64,000 nucleotides of DNA from Dysidea avara. Lineage: Eukaryota; Porifera; Demospongiae; Dictyoceratida; Dysideidae. Positions 12,342 through 48,300 of this stretch are shown in pieces. The DNA lies in contig NC_089274.1 in NCBI RefSeq assembly GCF_963678975.1, positions 29,947,053-30,011,052 on the forward strand. Reading direction: 5' to 3'. The position numbers and the translations under genes were made by a program. Numbering within the stretch: position 1 is the first letter of the stretch; each line of letters opens with the position of its first letter. The notes below the pieces were generated by a model. That model saw nothing but the letters and a program-made list of their open reading frames with translations. It was not told where the DNA came from and did not search any database.

Positions 12342-12856
12342 CAACGTTGAAACCGGGTCACTACTGCTGACCCGGATGACCCACTGACCCGGATGACCCA
12401 CTGACCCGGATTTGACCCGGATTAATTAAAGCCGAGACGTGTTTCGGCTAGTCTCGAGCGAGCAAACGAGTCTACATTTTGAGCGTTCGATTCGTGTTGA
12501 GTAAATATTGCAACTTCAGCCTAGCTGTAGGTTGAAGACCAAAAAAAAAAAAAAAAAAAAAAGTCCTCACCTACTGACAATAGCTACCCCTCACCATAGA
12601 TACCCTCAGTTTCGTGCTGCATACTGCACTTACTAGCAAATGGGCGTAGCTGAGCGTATGTTGGTAATGCGATAAGTGGGCGTGGCTCACGAAAGAGCTA
12701 CGCGATAGCGTTTATAAGTTTCCACGTCGTCAAACGAACAATTTCATTTCTCACGTGATCCAATCCGGGTCAGACCCGGATAAATTGTAAACCGGGTCAG
12801 ACCCGGATGACCCGGAGAAAATGTGACCCGGATGACCCGACCAGGTTTCAACGCTG
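12342..12856 (-). mobile_element. Non-autonomous hAT element with CCGGGTCA subterminal repeats, copy 2
   Basis: This is an uninterrupted 515-base copy of the 6722-7590 element in the opposite orientation. An exact 8-base duplication CCTTCAGT flanks it (12334-12341 and 12857-12864). It carries the same CCCGGATGACC subterminal repeats, the A-tract next to GTTGAAGACC, and the same central sequence. The perfect target duplication and high similarity to copy 1 suggest fairly recent movement. Confidence 0.9.
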
Positions 12857-12896
12857 CCTTCAGTATGACCTTGCTACAAGTTTTTTAATGGAATTC

Positions 12897-13217
12897 CAGG
12901 CCCGTAGCCTGGGGGGGTTCGGGGGGTTCGGAAGAACCGCCCTCTTGGAAAAAAGGTCCACAATTTTTGGTATACAAGTCCAAATTTTCAGGAGCAAAAG
13001 TCCATTAGCTACAGTTTACTAGATACCACTAATAAGAAACTAAATTAAGCGCTTCGAGTAACTCATTCATTGCATGGATTAAATGCAATGCAAGATCGAG
13101 ATACTCTAATAGAGCAGTCAACCACTCTAATAGAACAGTCACAATATTTGGACCTTTACTAAAGGTCCACTTTTGGTCAAAAAGAACCCCCCTTTCAAAA
13201 TCCCTGGCTACGGGCCT
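12897..13217. mobile_element. hAT-like MITE with CAGGCCCGTAGCC ends
   Basis: CAGGCCCGTAGCC is mirrored by GGCTACGGGCCT. Subterminal G and C runs and GAACCCCCC also mirror each other. The flanks share only AATTC, so the target duplication has decayed. It contains two copies of ACTCTAATAGARCAGTCA (13101-13141), shared with other elements in the window. Confidence 0.75.
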
Positions 13218-15216
13218 AAATTCTATACTAATAGCCTGCCTGTCTGCCGGATGCCTTTGGACAAGTGTAACTCAATAACGGCTATACTAAGGCTATGCTG
13301 TTATGGGAATTTTTTTGAGAGTGGTTGAAGGAGACCGCTTGGGAAACCTCACAAGTGGTGCTGGAATCAGGGGCCCAATCCCCATACTAGGAGCAGCCAG
13401 TTTTCCTAGCAGCTTTCTTCTGGTAGGTTAGCTAGGCCAAGTCACTATATTATAACAAAGCCTATGCACGTGTAGGCCATGTGACACCCCATACACCAGC
13501 TACCCCCTGCAGCTACAACCTGTAGTTGGGGGCAATCCCATTCTCCCAAGGTGCAATGGTACCCATTGTGCTGTAGACAAATCTGCCTAACAGTTTTCAA
13601 CTTTTTTGGGGAAAAAGTGGGACTCCAAAATGTCCTGCTAATGTGGAAAAAAATCATGAATTACAATTATTATAAGAAGTGGATACTTAATAAGTCAATC
13701 ATACTTCTATGGTCTTTATATGCCTGCAGGGATACCTGGATAAATACAAGCCGTTTCATTCCTTTAGTGTCCTTCAAGTGACCAATAGTGTCAACAACCA
13801 CATGTCCAGTCGATTGAGGCAATTGTCTGGCCAATTCTGGTTTGTCAGGACATTGTGGCAAGACAAAACAAAACCCTTATCATAAGCTCTGCACACTAAC
13901 ACACACAGATACAAAGCATTTAATTATAACTACATCAAAATTCAGGTTCTGGCAGGTGACAGTGATGACAACACGATGTTATACTGAACCCACAATGAAT
14001 CCTTTCATGTTATGGGACCTCTCATGCACATCACTAGAACATTCCAGGCTGTTCACGGCGATCTCATAAAGTCTCACAAGCACATCACCGGAACTTCGCA
14101 GGATTTTCAGTTATATCACAGAGCCTTCACAAATCCACATGCATATCACCAGAACATACAGACTATACGTATTGGCTGGCCATTTTTCCCTATGATATTA
14201 ATTTTTAGTGGCTCAGTAACGACAGCAAAAATCTGTAGTGTAGTGCAGTGAGTGAGTGTAGACTATGGGTGTGTATTGTGTGTGTGCATGTATTAGTATG
14301 CACGCATGTTGTGTAGCAAGTTTGAGTCCAAATGTAGTGTGTGAGTGTATGTGCATGTGGTTGACACATGCATATGTACTAAAGATGCATAAAATAATGT
14401 TACATTTCCAATTCTGGATGATATTGCACCCTACCTTTCCACTATTAGTTGTGAGACTCAGGAATTTCCAGTGTTTACAGCTAGTTTTGATAAAGTAGTA
14501 GAGCAGTGCAGGAAGTACTGATGTGTTTTTAGTCTTCAGGGGACCTCACATGCTAATCATCGAAACATCACAGAGTCCTCACAGTTACCTAGCATACAGA
14601 TCACCGAAACTTCATGTACTCCTCACTGCAACCTGTAAATTACAAATTAATCTTAAAGCCACATGCATTTAGTAGATAGTATTTAAAAAGTTGTGGTAGC
14701 TCTCTATTGTCCTCGTAGTTGTTCTTGATCTTTTAGTTGTAGTTGTTCATCTTTTTGTTCTTGTAGTTGTTGTTGTTCATCTTTTTGTTCTTGTAGTTAT
14801 TCATCCTTTTGTTTTACACTAATGGTTAACATTAGCTATTCCGTTAGGTTTTATTGAACACATTAGTTTTGTTTTAGAAAAAGTGAAGCAATAAAATTAA
14901 TATTGTAACACTAGTAGATGTGAATATACATTACATCTATCCCAGCATAGATAATAATTATAGCATTCACAATGGTGATGTCATTTTAATCATGTAAGGG
15001 CAACCATCTTTACGGGCTAAGGACCATAACAAGGTGGGAGATTTGTTTTGGCATCCCACAATGATTGAAGATTTGTAAGAAGGTTGTATAATACTGTAAG
15101 ATTTGGTGAACGTAGGCTGAATCTGTTGACTACTAGACCTATAAGCAAGATAAGTCATAATGCTACATGTACACTGTAGTAAGGGTTGTCTGTTGTGACA
15201 TCACTGTTATTATCCC
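13218..15216. other. Intergenic DNA, no supported gene
   Basis: 13228-13310 is a partial reverse copy of the repeat seen at 7790 and 30620. 13500-13640 repeats part of 10040-10200. 14700-14815 is a degenerate minisatellite. Otherwise nothing is seen. Confidence 0.4.
14700..14815. repeat. Degenerate TTGTAGTTGTTCATCTTTTTG minisatellite
   Basis: About four imperfect units based on GTAGTTGTTCATCTTTTTGTTC lie in tandem. Confidence 0.6.
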
Positions 15217-15559
15217 CAGGGCCGCCCACAGGGGGGGGGGCAACTGGGAAATTTTTCCCTGGGCCCCAGCCTGAAAGGGGCCCCATGAAGGGCCCCCTGA
15301 ATACCTGTTTAAAAGATCAATATACTCTAATAGAACAGTCAGATCTAAATACTCTAATAGAGCAGTCACAGTATTCTTCAGAGGAGCAGTGTAGCAAGCT
15401 TATAGATAAGGAGATATGGTTGGTGATGGGTAGTTATTGTCATTGTCAGCAGGTTGTGACCTTTTTTTTTTCTTTTTTTGGTCTTCAACTTACAGCTTGG
15501 GTGAAGGGCCCCACTTTAACTCTTTGCCCTGGGCCCCTTAATTTCTCTGGGCGGCCCTG
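15217..15559. mobile_element. hAT MITE with CAGGGCCGCCCA ends
   Basis: The ends CAGGGCCGCCCA and TGGGCGGCCCTG are perfect inverted repeats. The 8-base target ATTATCCC is exactly duplicated at 15209-15216 and 15560-15567. Inside are GGGGCCCC-type subterminal repeats, two ACTCTAATAGARCAGTCA motifs (15322-15369), and the module TAGTTATTGTC...GTGACC-T-tract-GGTCTTCAAC that also occurs in the 6722 and 12342 elements. Confidence 0.92.
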
Positions 15560-15839
15560 ATTATCCCAGTGCATATAGGTGGATCAAAGAGTATAACATT
15601 AGTACTTTGCACCCACATTGTTGTACATGGTTGCAAAGGTGAGACAGCATGTTCGCCTTTGTGAGGTATGACTTAAAACCAACAAAAACAGTGGACACAT
15701 AACTGTTGTCATAGGGGTCATACTGGCATATGCAGTGTCTGCTAAAAAACCATGACATTTAACTTGAATGAAATTCAGGAAATCCACAAATTTGTCAACA
15801 ATTGGCATATTCCTTTAAACCTAACTCCTGTCTGTGTAC

Positions 15840-16005
15840 AATCTTTTATGGCTTTGTATGCGTAATGGAATTTTGACAAGAAGAATAGACACAGTTAAAG
15901 CTCTTCATTCAAAAAATAAAATAAAATACATACTATCCATTCATAAAGCCTTGCTCCTTTTTATCTCAAATTCTCCTTCTAAATGCCTGTGAAACTTCAC
16001 TGCAT
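15840..16005 (+). repeat. Dispersed repeat pair with 31815-31990
   Basis: GCGTAATGG.RTTTTGACAA.AAGAA and AGCCTTGCT.CTTTTTATC followed by GCCTGTGAAA occur in the same order and orientation at 31815-31990. The family is unknown. It lies just beyond the 3' end of NDUFS2. Confidence 0.5.
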
Positions 16006-16028
16006 ACTTTGCAGTAGGTATATTATGC

Positions 16029-16034
16029 TTTATT
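16029..16034 (-). terminator. Possible NDUFS2 polyadenylation signal
   Basis: AATAAA on the minus strand lies 174 bases past the NDUFS2 stop codon. Other AATAAA-like strings near 15915-15925 are alternatives. Confidence 0.25.
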
Positions 16035-16207
16035 AGAGGAATAAAACTAGCACTGTACTCAAATAATGATTTTGCATGTGTACATTTCAGAGAACAATTC
16101 CACAGTATTTGGAACATAACAAACATACTATTATGTACATACATAAAATCTTTACACCAAGGCAAGGAACAATATGTGTAACTATATAGTTGGTTACTGT
16201 TCTTATA

Positions 16208-28136
<11,929 letters not shown>

Positions 28137-28260
28137 AGCGTACTCGTACTACCGGGCGTTAATTAAAAGTCCATTGCTATTCGTACGGTCATTAGCGCGA
28201 GCCGAAACTGTAAGGATGCGCGTATTCTCTCACGTGCACATTGTGACGTAATAATAATAA
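28137..28260 (-). promoter_or_regulatory. NDUFS2 promoter region with CRE-like and E-box sites
   Basis: The 251-base gap between the GRB2 stop and the NDUFS2 ATG is locally CpG-richer. It holds CACGTG (28231-28236), TGACGTAA (28244-28251) and ATGCGCG. These resemble E-box, CREB/ATF and NRF-1-half sites, which are typical of respiratory-chain gene promoters in animals. No TATA box is seen. Activity is inferred. Confidence 0.4.
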
Positions 28261-28387
28261 TATAAAACGTTTTCATACTACAAGCACACATTTTTTTTTA
28301 TAGTAGTACAGGCAATGTTGCATATTCCAAGTCTGTGTACAATACTAAATTAATAAGAACTTCAATAACACAACAGAAGTGTACTGA

Positions 28388-39393
<11,006 letters not shown>

Positions 39394-42300
39394 ATGGATT
39401 CGCCCGCTTTGAACAGGCATAGGGCAAGGTTAGTGGATTTGAAGGTTGCCGTATCGCGTTTGTCTTCCTCAGTGAGTTTGTAGTAAATGAAGTAAAAATC
39501 TCATTTGCTGACTTGCTGTGTTTGTATAATATTCCATTTAACTACCTGCGATACTTTTACCGAATTATTTACTCCTTTTCTTTTGGTGAAAAGGCGATAC
39601 CAAGAGGGATGCTCATTAAATAGAAATTGCTGGGTGCTCCTGGTTAGCGGTGTGTATATATTGGTATTAGATGTTTTTTGTAAAAATCATTTTATACAGA
39701 GCTCTATAAGGTTTTATAAAACATTCTTAACAGGTTGCTACATGTAAATGTTGGATTATTTGTACTCTGATATGGTTACTGTGAAAATTGTGGTACTAGC
39801 GCAGGGTTTCCAATGTAAAAAAATAAGCATTTTCAAAATAATTTGCTAACTGTTGTTGCATGTTGAACTAACTCGCACTTGAATGCAGTGGTGGTAAATT
39901 CTATTGCCTCCTTGGGGTGGAAATTGATCAAAATGTCTGCAAATCACAAGATTACAAGCTGAAACGATGGTCTTTTATCACAATACTGCACTTCAACCTT
40001 TCCTCTGTGAGCAGACCGTCACCAAAAGTATTGGTGAAGCATAGTTGCCGTCGCTGCATCATTTAGACAGGATTTTAGGGGTCCAAAAATGGTTTTTTGT
40101 CCACAGACTAGGACTGAGTGATACTGTCATTTTAGTATCACAATCGATACTAAAGCCACTATTCACAATACTGAATAGTTCACGATACTTACAAATAAGT
40201 CAATCATAGCTGGTGCCACATAGTGTATTGCTCAGCATTCCTGCAGGAAGTCATGATTGCAAACTAGCCACTATTATCCTTGTTTACAGTAACAGTTATT
40301 GTAACACATGCTTTGAGGTTATTATGGTGTTCACACCTCTGCAGGAAACCAGATGGGTGGACTTAATCATTTACAAGGATTCTTAGCCAAGTACTGCATA
40401 ACAAATGCATTTTAATGACAGTAATGTACAGACATGGTATCACGATAGCAAGAGTTCATAATATATATACTGAGGAGAGTATCCTACTCTCATATACTCT
40501 GTAGAAGGGCGTATCGTGAAGTTATGATGTAGCACTTCTGAGTTTGCCCGTTTTTCTTTGTATAATTAATGTTGTCATTAGTTGAACATGGTATCGATTG
40601 AACGCGTACCTAACAACGTCGCTAGCAACCAAATCAACTCCAGCTCTAAGCATTTCTCACCGAACTACAATTGTTCCTTCATGGGTTAAGTAGGTGTTTC
40701 TTGTTAGGCCATTCGCGAATACGGCTATTCTGAACGTAGTGAGTGTGAAATGGTGCTAACGATTCTTACACTTTTACGGTTGCTCGTACGTCACAAACCA
40801 TAACATCTTGTCGTTACGTCATAACTTCACGATATGCCCTTCTACAGGGGTATATGAAAGTAGGATATTCTCCTCAGTATATATATTATGAACTCGTGAT
40901 GATAGTTAACAAAACATCGCAATATCGATACTTTCAAAATATCGTGATATATCGCTAAAACAGTAGTATCGCTCAGCCCTACCACAGACCAAATGAATGA
41001 TTGCCAAAACTTCCTCACCATAGTCACTCATCAACAAAGTAGTCACGTACCATCTGTGGTTAAATTCTGAGGATGCTAACCATCTGGGCGAGCACAGTAT
41101 TGGGAAAAAATTGCCCAAAATGGCACCCTTTTCTCATCACTTGCTCTCTCAACTACTCAAAACCAGAATTCTTGACATATAACAGTGTTAACATCTAGAA
41201 CGTATAACTAGCAACCGAGTAGCAACAAGGATTTGTTGTTAGAAACAGTAAAAATGAACTAATAGGCGTCTATACTAATAATACAGGTTCACATGATTGA
41301 GAATGGCTATTGCCACTATAGACCATAATCATGTTGTTGTATGTATTTTAAAGCTGTTTAAACCACTACACCAGACATCAAGTGTGATATCGAGTGTTAA
41401 ATCACCATAAGAATGAAAATCACATGAGCCTGGAGTTATAGATGCCTATTAGTTTATTTTTACAGTTTCTGACAACAAATCCTTGTTGCTAGGTATATGT
41501 TTTAGATGTTAACAGTGCTATACGCCAAGAATTCTGGTTTTGGTCTAGTTGAGAGAGCAAGTGATGAGAAAAGGGTGCTATTTTGGGCGATTTTTGCCCA
41601 ATACTGGGCTCACCCAGATGGTTAACGACCTCTGGTTTTAACCGTACTTAGTACATGACTTCTTTGTTGCTACTACTACTACTACTGTGTGAGGAAGCTT
41701 TGGCAACCATTTGTTTGGTCTTCGTGGGCAAAAACCCGTTTTTGGACTCTAAAATCCTGTCTAAATGTGCAGTGACAGCAATCATGCTTCACCAATCAAA
41801 CCACCAATACTTTTTGGTGAAGATTTGCTCACAGAGGAAGGTTGAAGTGTAGTATTGTGATAAACGATCATCATTACAGCTCGTGATCTCGTGATTATTT
41901 ACAGGCTTTTGAAGATGTTCATTTTTTACATTGGAAACCCTAACTAGTTTTTTTTTGATTAAGTACCTAAAATGATTATCCGTTATATGGAATGTTTGGC
42001 AAATTAATTTACATTTTTGTGTTATCACCATGCAGTTATATTTTCAGATAAATTTGTAGTATATCTACCATGCATAAAATGTGTTAGAAGCAGTTTGTTT
42101 TTATAGGCAAATCACCCATGTTATGGACTCTCATTCTGTGAGGCGTAGTCCAAGACTGAGTCAACAGCATTTCCAATCAATTCGTAGTACTGGTGATTCT
42201 GATGAGTCTTTAGGGCGAAGCTCACTGGTCATGACTCACCGTTATGCCAGAGGTCACTCTACAGTCCTAGATGAAAGTGGTCAACAGCTACCAGTAAACG

Positions 42301-45300
42301 AAGCATCTAATTCTGTAAGCACCACCAAGCAACTAAAGAAGTCTACCCAGCAGTACAAAAGTTTTAGTTCTACTACTGGTCAGCCTTATACTGCCAGTTC
42401 TGTTGAAGTTGGAACAGAGTCTTCAGAGGAATCTGATGCTGAAGGTGTAGTATCTCAACCAGTGGGATTTGTACTGCCACCAAGTGTTACTGCAAGTTCT
42501 GCTAACAGTACGGGAACATCATTTAGGCCAAGGAGGACTGACATGCCTCAACATCTTTATGGTATGTATGTGCAATTATGTATGGATGAATGTATAATCA
42601 TGGAAATCTGAAAATCTGGTTTTTTGCACATTAACAGTGTAGCTTAGTTGTTTACCATCTTTCTAGACTGTTAAACATCATTGCAATGAAGTAAAAGCTA
42701 ATACAAAACAGCAAAAAAATTGTTAGTTAGCTAGGACACATGCATGTACTATATATTGTATTGTATCATGTGTATCAGAGTACGTATGATTCAAACATCT
42801 TGTAGCTGTAGAATAATTATATTGTTTAATTGTTATCAGCTGAGATGTTCTATGTGCTTTCTACCTGATAAATGTCATAATTAGTCTCATGATGATTTGC
42901 TACCATAGTGTTTGTCTGCATGTATATGAGTGATAAACATGCATAAACTTTTTAGGGTTGGATACTGACAATGCTAGAGGTATGATGCTATAATGCTTAT
43001 TTATATATTAGCAAAGTTGAAGGGGTGTTGTTCAGATATAATATTATTGTGTAGATGTTGAGTACATCAAAAGACAACGTTTTGTACATCACAAAGAGAA
43101 GATCATTACTCCACCAAGACCTCTAAATGCTGATACCACAGGTATGCGTTTATGTACATGTGTACATATGTGAGCAAGTGTAAAAAATAGTTTACTTGTG
43201 TACGTTGTGTTTCAGATAGTGGAGTTTCACATAGCAAGGTTTTGAGTATGACTGATCAGATTTTGTGGAGAGTTAGTAGTTTTTTCTACCTTATCTCTAC
43301 TTTTTTACTTTACCTAGATGTTGAACTACTTCGAAGGTATGTGCAGTACCTAAACAGATGGTGTTATTTATAGGCAATGCACGTATGTGACTGCTTTATC
43401 TTGATCCGGCCTATCATGTTGTTTTTTTGCACAATGTGTGTTGTTAAATAATGCATTTGCTGTATTCCACAGATTCTATTCCCTAGTGAATCCTCTACTT
43501 TTGTTTTATCAAAGAGTTTCTGATATTCGTCAGGTATGTGGATGAATATAACATGTATTGCCTTGTAGTTATAGTCATGCATGTCTACTTCTTTATAACC
43601 AGCGTTCATTTGCATCATTTTGCTACCTATTGTTGCTGGCTGTTGCAGCTTTGCCACTTGTTTGTCTACTGTGCGGTGAGTGCTGTGTGCTATTTGTGGT
43701 TCAGTGTCCTTTGTGATTGTTGAATTACATATCCTCCATGCAAAAAAAAAGACAGTTTGGCTATATAAAGTATAAAGAAGAGCACATTTATGTAACTTAC
43801 AACTCAAGGAGAGCTGAGGAGCCAAGAATGAATGTTAATACAGCTAGCAAAGGTTTTAATATAGAGGTTATCTGTTTACATCATTTTGGTTAGTAATGGT
43901 TACTAGACGTCATATTTTTGAGGCAATAATCAATGGTACCCATGTGAGATACTTTTTTTTGTAATTGTGCACAATTGAAGAAAGACTTGGGGGAAATCAC
44001 TACATTGAATGAGTTACTTATATTAATAACCAATGGAAGAGTGGGGCTGAGTTAACTCTGCCGTACAAGCCAACAAGCAGCTGGAGTTTAATGGCCCTGT
44101 TTCTTCAAGATATTACTAAGCAACGAATAATAGTGTTGCACCGATAATCGGATCGGCTATCGGTTAAACCATATATCGGCTTAAATTATACTTAACGGTA
44201 TCGGATCAAAAGACACAACACTAGCCGATACGATATAACTACACGTGATTTATGCAAGCGCCACAACCGATTGATTGTCACCTGAAAATGGCGGAAAGCA
44301 CAAGGTCGAGCACAAGCAACCCTAGCAATGCAGTAATCCCTAGCCGTGATTTGGGAAGAAAAACATCAGTTATTTGGGAATTCTTTACTGTTGATGAGGA
44401 CAGCAAGTTTGCTATTTGTGATGAGTGTGAAGCGAAAGTTCCCAGAGGTGGCTCTACGACAAAGTCTTATACTACTACTAACCTTGTAAACCATTTAGTA
44501 AAAAGACACCCGGAAATCCACTCAAAATACCTGGAAAGGAAAACAGAAAAGGAGCCAAAGCAGCCAATGGAAACAAGAAAATGGGAACTACAACAACAAC
44601 TTTCTTTAAGTAAAGTGCAAGACCAAAGTAAGAGCTGGGATATCAACGACCAGAGGGCACAACGAGTACACCGAAAAATAGGTGAGATGGTAGTGATTGA
44701 CTGCCAGCCAATTTCAATGGTAGGGATTCAGGCAAGTCTTGAAGTTGCTAGAACCACACTACCAGTGCCCCAGTAGGAAATATTTTACTGAAACGATTAT
44801 TCCAAAAATATACTCTGGAATGAAAGAGGAAGTTGTGAGGCTGATCAACAGTTGTGATGATGAAAGTTACTTGAGCTTTACAATGGATGCGTGGAGTTCA
44901 AGTGTGAATGATACGGCATTACTTAGCCTTACATCCCATTGGATTGATAGCCAGTTCAAGCGAGTTTCTGCTGTTTTGAATGCCCAATGCCTCACTGAAG
45001 CCCACACTGGATAGTACATCGCTGCTCAGGTACTCAGCATGCTGGAAAAATGGGAAATAGCATTGCAGAGGGTGCATTTAGTGATCACTGACACTGCCAG
45101 TAATATGGCTAAAGCCATGCGTGATGCTTCTCTACCACATTTTGGGTGTTTTGCCATTCTCGTCAGTTAGCAATCAATGATGACTTACTATCTCAGAAAA
45201 TAGTGAAAGATATCATTGCAATATGCAAGAGTATAGTTGGGAATTTTCACCGCTCGTCTGTTGCTTCTCACAATTTGAAAAGAATTCAAGAAAGCCTCAA

Positions 45301-48300
45301 TATTCCACAACATAAATTGAAGCAGGATGTCCAAGCAACATGGAATTCCACTTTTTACATTTTGACATCAGTCCAAGAGCAAAAGATGGCATTAGCAGCA
45401 TATGCTACTGAAAATAGCAGTGTTCAACAGCTTTCATCTCACCAGTTGGATGTCATGAAAAGAGTTATTGAAATTTTATCTCCTGTGGAAGAGATCACTA
45501 GGTCTATATCTGCAGACCTTGCAACTATTTCCATCGTCATACCGTACATACATATACTTACCAGAGCACTTGAAAAAAACACTGATGACAGTGGCATTCG
45601 CACTATGAAAAGAGAACTGCTTCATTCGCTTAAACTATGTTTTAACAGAATTGAAGAAAACAAGCAGTTATCTCTTGCTACTTTCCTTGACCCTAGGTTT
45701 AAGGACAAATTCTTTTCAAGTAATATTGTTAAAGCAACAATTAAAGAAATTTTATTGGAAGAAATGTCCAAGCTTGACACTGGTTTGCAAGGTAACACTG
45801 AAATGGAGGGACCAACAAGTCCTAAGAGAGTTTTCCCACTAAAAAGTAGCATTCTGTTAGATGTATTTTCTGAAATTGTTGCTGATAGCAGTGAAGACCT
45901 GCCCACATCTATTAGTGAAGTGGATAGGTACTTAAGTGTGCCTTTAATAGATTTCAAAACAGGTGACCCTTTTATGTGGTGGTCACAGCATTGTCAAGAA
46001 TTTCCAATTCTTTCAAAACTAGCCCGACAATTCCTGTCTGCACCTGCCACTTCAGTGCCGTTCGAGCGACTGTTTTCTGCTGCAGGAGACCTACATGATG
46101 AAAAACGAAACAGGATTATGCCAGAATTATCAGAGGAGCTATTGTTCATGCAAAACAACTTTGTTCTAGTTGGTACTACTTACAAGCAACTTACCCTGTA
46201 GTTTACATTGTGTAAAGAACTATCAGTGATTCTAATACCTTTCTACCAGAGTAACTGTAACAACACATATTGTTTGTGAGTTTGTAATGTTTATGAAAAG
46301 TTATTAAAGTGTTTTTTTTTATTATTATTTATGTATCATCGGATCGGCTAGTGATATCGGCATCAATGTATTCTTATAAATCGGTTATCGGAATATCGGC
46401 TAAAATTCCATACCGGTGCAACACTAACGAATAATGTAACAAATACACCACAGCTTTCTTATTTTCACTAGTGTTCTTTAGCTTGTAACTCACTCTTGCT
46501 TCACGCATTCTGTAATTATGCAGAAAACGTTTAGTGGGACTTCAAATAGATATAACCTCTATTGGACACTTATCACACTGACTTGTGTTCTACATGCACT
46601 CTTGCTGCATTCTGTATTAATTCCGATTGGCTAGTACGTAATTTGGGTGCCTTTTTCTATCTACTATATAAAACTGAAATGCTGTCTGTCTATCCGTAGT
46701 CCAGCTAACTCCCGAACGGTAGCACCGATTGACCTCGGATTTGCTGCATATTAATCGCCATCAAGCTGGCACCAAGGAGTTTATTAATAGAAATTTCTAG
46801 CATGTCCCTATAGCGCTGAAAAATTGCCATCACCGCAATTTTCTAAACAGGTATTTGGAGCACAGCTGCTTCCCACTCCATGGAATGGCAATTGCAGCCC
46901 TACGCTGTTGGTCTGTGTTATAATACACACTCTTTGGTGGTAGTTACATGGCGAATTCTACCGCTATAGTGTCACTATGGAATAAGTCTTGAATATTTTC
47001 TGAGGCGTGCCACGCCCAATTTTTGTCAGCAATTAATTTCAAACTCTACAAGCCTACTCTTTACCCCAAATTGTTTATCAATGGTGGAATTCATGTCTAC
47101 AACTAATGAACTAACCTTACAATTCAGCAAGAAAGCAAACAGACAGGAAAGTCGAAGTATAATATAACGTGAATTTACGGAAACACGCTTACCTTGAAAT
47201 CCCGTTGCTATGTCAATAGTAATGACATCAGACGCGTGTGACGTGTTGAACAATTCTAAACAATGTGCAATGAAGGAAAGTGAATTTCTGTGCTTCCAGA
47301 ATGGTAAATAGGCAAAGTAGAAGAGTAACAGTGAGGCATCTCTGCCTAGAGTGACATCTTTTTACAAAATACATGCTAAACAACACAAACTCGCTACTGG
47401 AGAGGAGTGATAACTTTGAGCTCTGGAGTACGAACAGTGCAGGCCTGAACTGAAAGGGATAGGAATACAGCTTTGAGTGAGCCAAAGACAAACGGGAGTG
47501 GTCGAGGCTACAAGTGAGCCGTGAAACTGGAGTTGAGCAATTCCACACAATGCGCAATGAAGGAAAGCAAGTTTCTGTGCTTCTAAAAGGTAAATAGGTG
47601 TATCACAGCAAAATAGAAGAGTAACAGTGAGGCAACTCTGTCTGGAGTGACTTCTACTTTACAAAATCCATGCCAAACAAAACTCACAACTGAAGAGGAG
47701 TGATATCTATGGACTCCTGGAATATGAACTGTGAGTACGAAAAGTGCAGGCCTGAACTGAATGGGATAGGAATAAGCTTTGATTGAGCCAAAGACAAATT
47801 GGAGTGGTCAAGGCTACGAGTGAACCGAGAAGCTGGAATTGTACCATTCTAAACAAGACACGATGAAGGAAAAGCGAGTTTCTGTGCTTGAATGGTAAAT
47901 AGGTGTATCACAACAAAGTAGAAGAGTAACAGTGAGGCATCTCTGCCTGGAGTGACGTCCATTTTATAAAATCTAACTGGAGTACGAACAACACAGGCCT
48001 GAACTGAATGGGATAGGAATACAGATTTGAGTGGACCAAAGACAAACGGGAGTGGTCGAGGCTACGAATGAACCGAGAAACTGGAGTTACTGTACATAAT
48101 AAACTTCCAAGTGAGTGGGATGGAATTTATAGTTCGCACTTGGGCACAGCAGATGGGTAACACTGGTAAACCATGGGTATTTGCAGGCCCACCTTTAGTC
48201 TAGCCCTGAGAACATGATCAGCTGGCAACTTTAATTCAACTTCACTGTGCATTCAACTGATCAATTATATGGACGCACAAACCAACTCCACATATATATC

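Larger units (their letters stand above)
39802..41941. mobile_element. Large hAT-like foldback element, outermost of three nested layers
   Basis: The ends CAGGGTTTCCAATGTAAAAAAT and ATTTTTTACATTGGAAACCCT are inverted. The arms of about 500-600 bases mirror each other, for example GATTTGTTGTTAGAAACAGTAAA and its inverse near 41245 and 41470. The left arm is split by the element at 40109-40981. The flanks share ACTAG only. No transposase is present. It lies in the first intron of the SUN-like gene. Confidence 0.8.

Noticed and set aside
39428..39471. Alternative donor at 39472 for the first exon of the SUN-like gene
   Set aside because: CTCA/GTGAGT is a good donor, but the resulting frame hits a stop soon after joining 42107. 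The donor after AGGGCAAG at 39428 keeps the frame open.
43636..43675. Alternative shorter exon starting after GCTGTTGCAG
   Set aside because: It would remove most of the membrane span. The acceptor at 43601-43602 gives an in-phase exon with a clear transmembrane segment.
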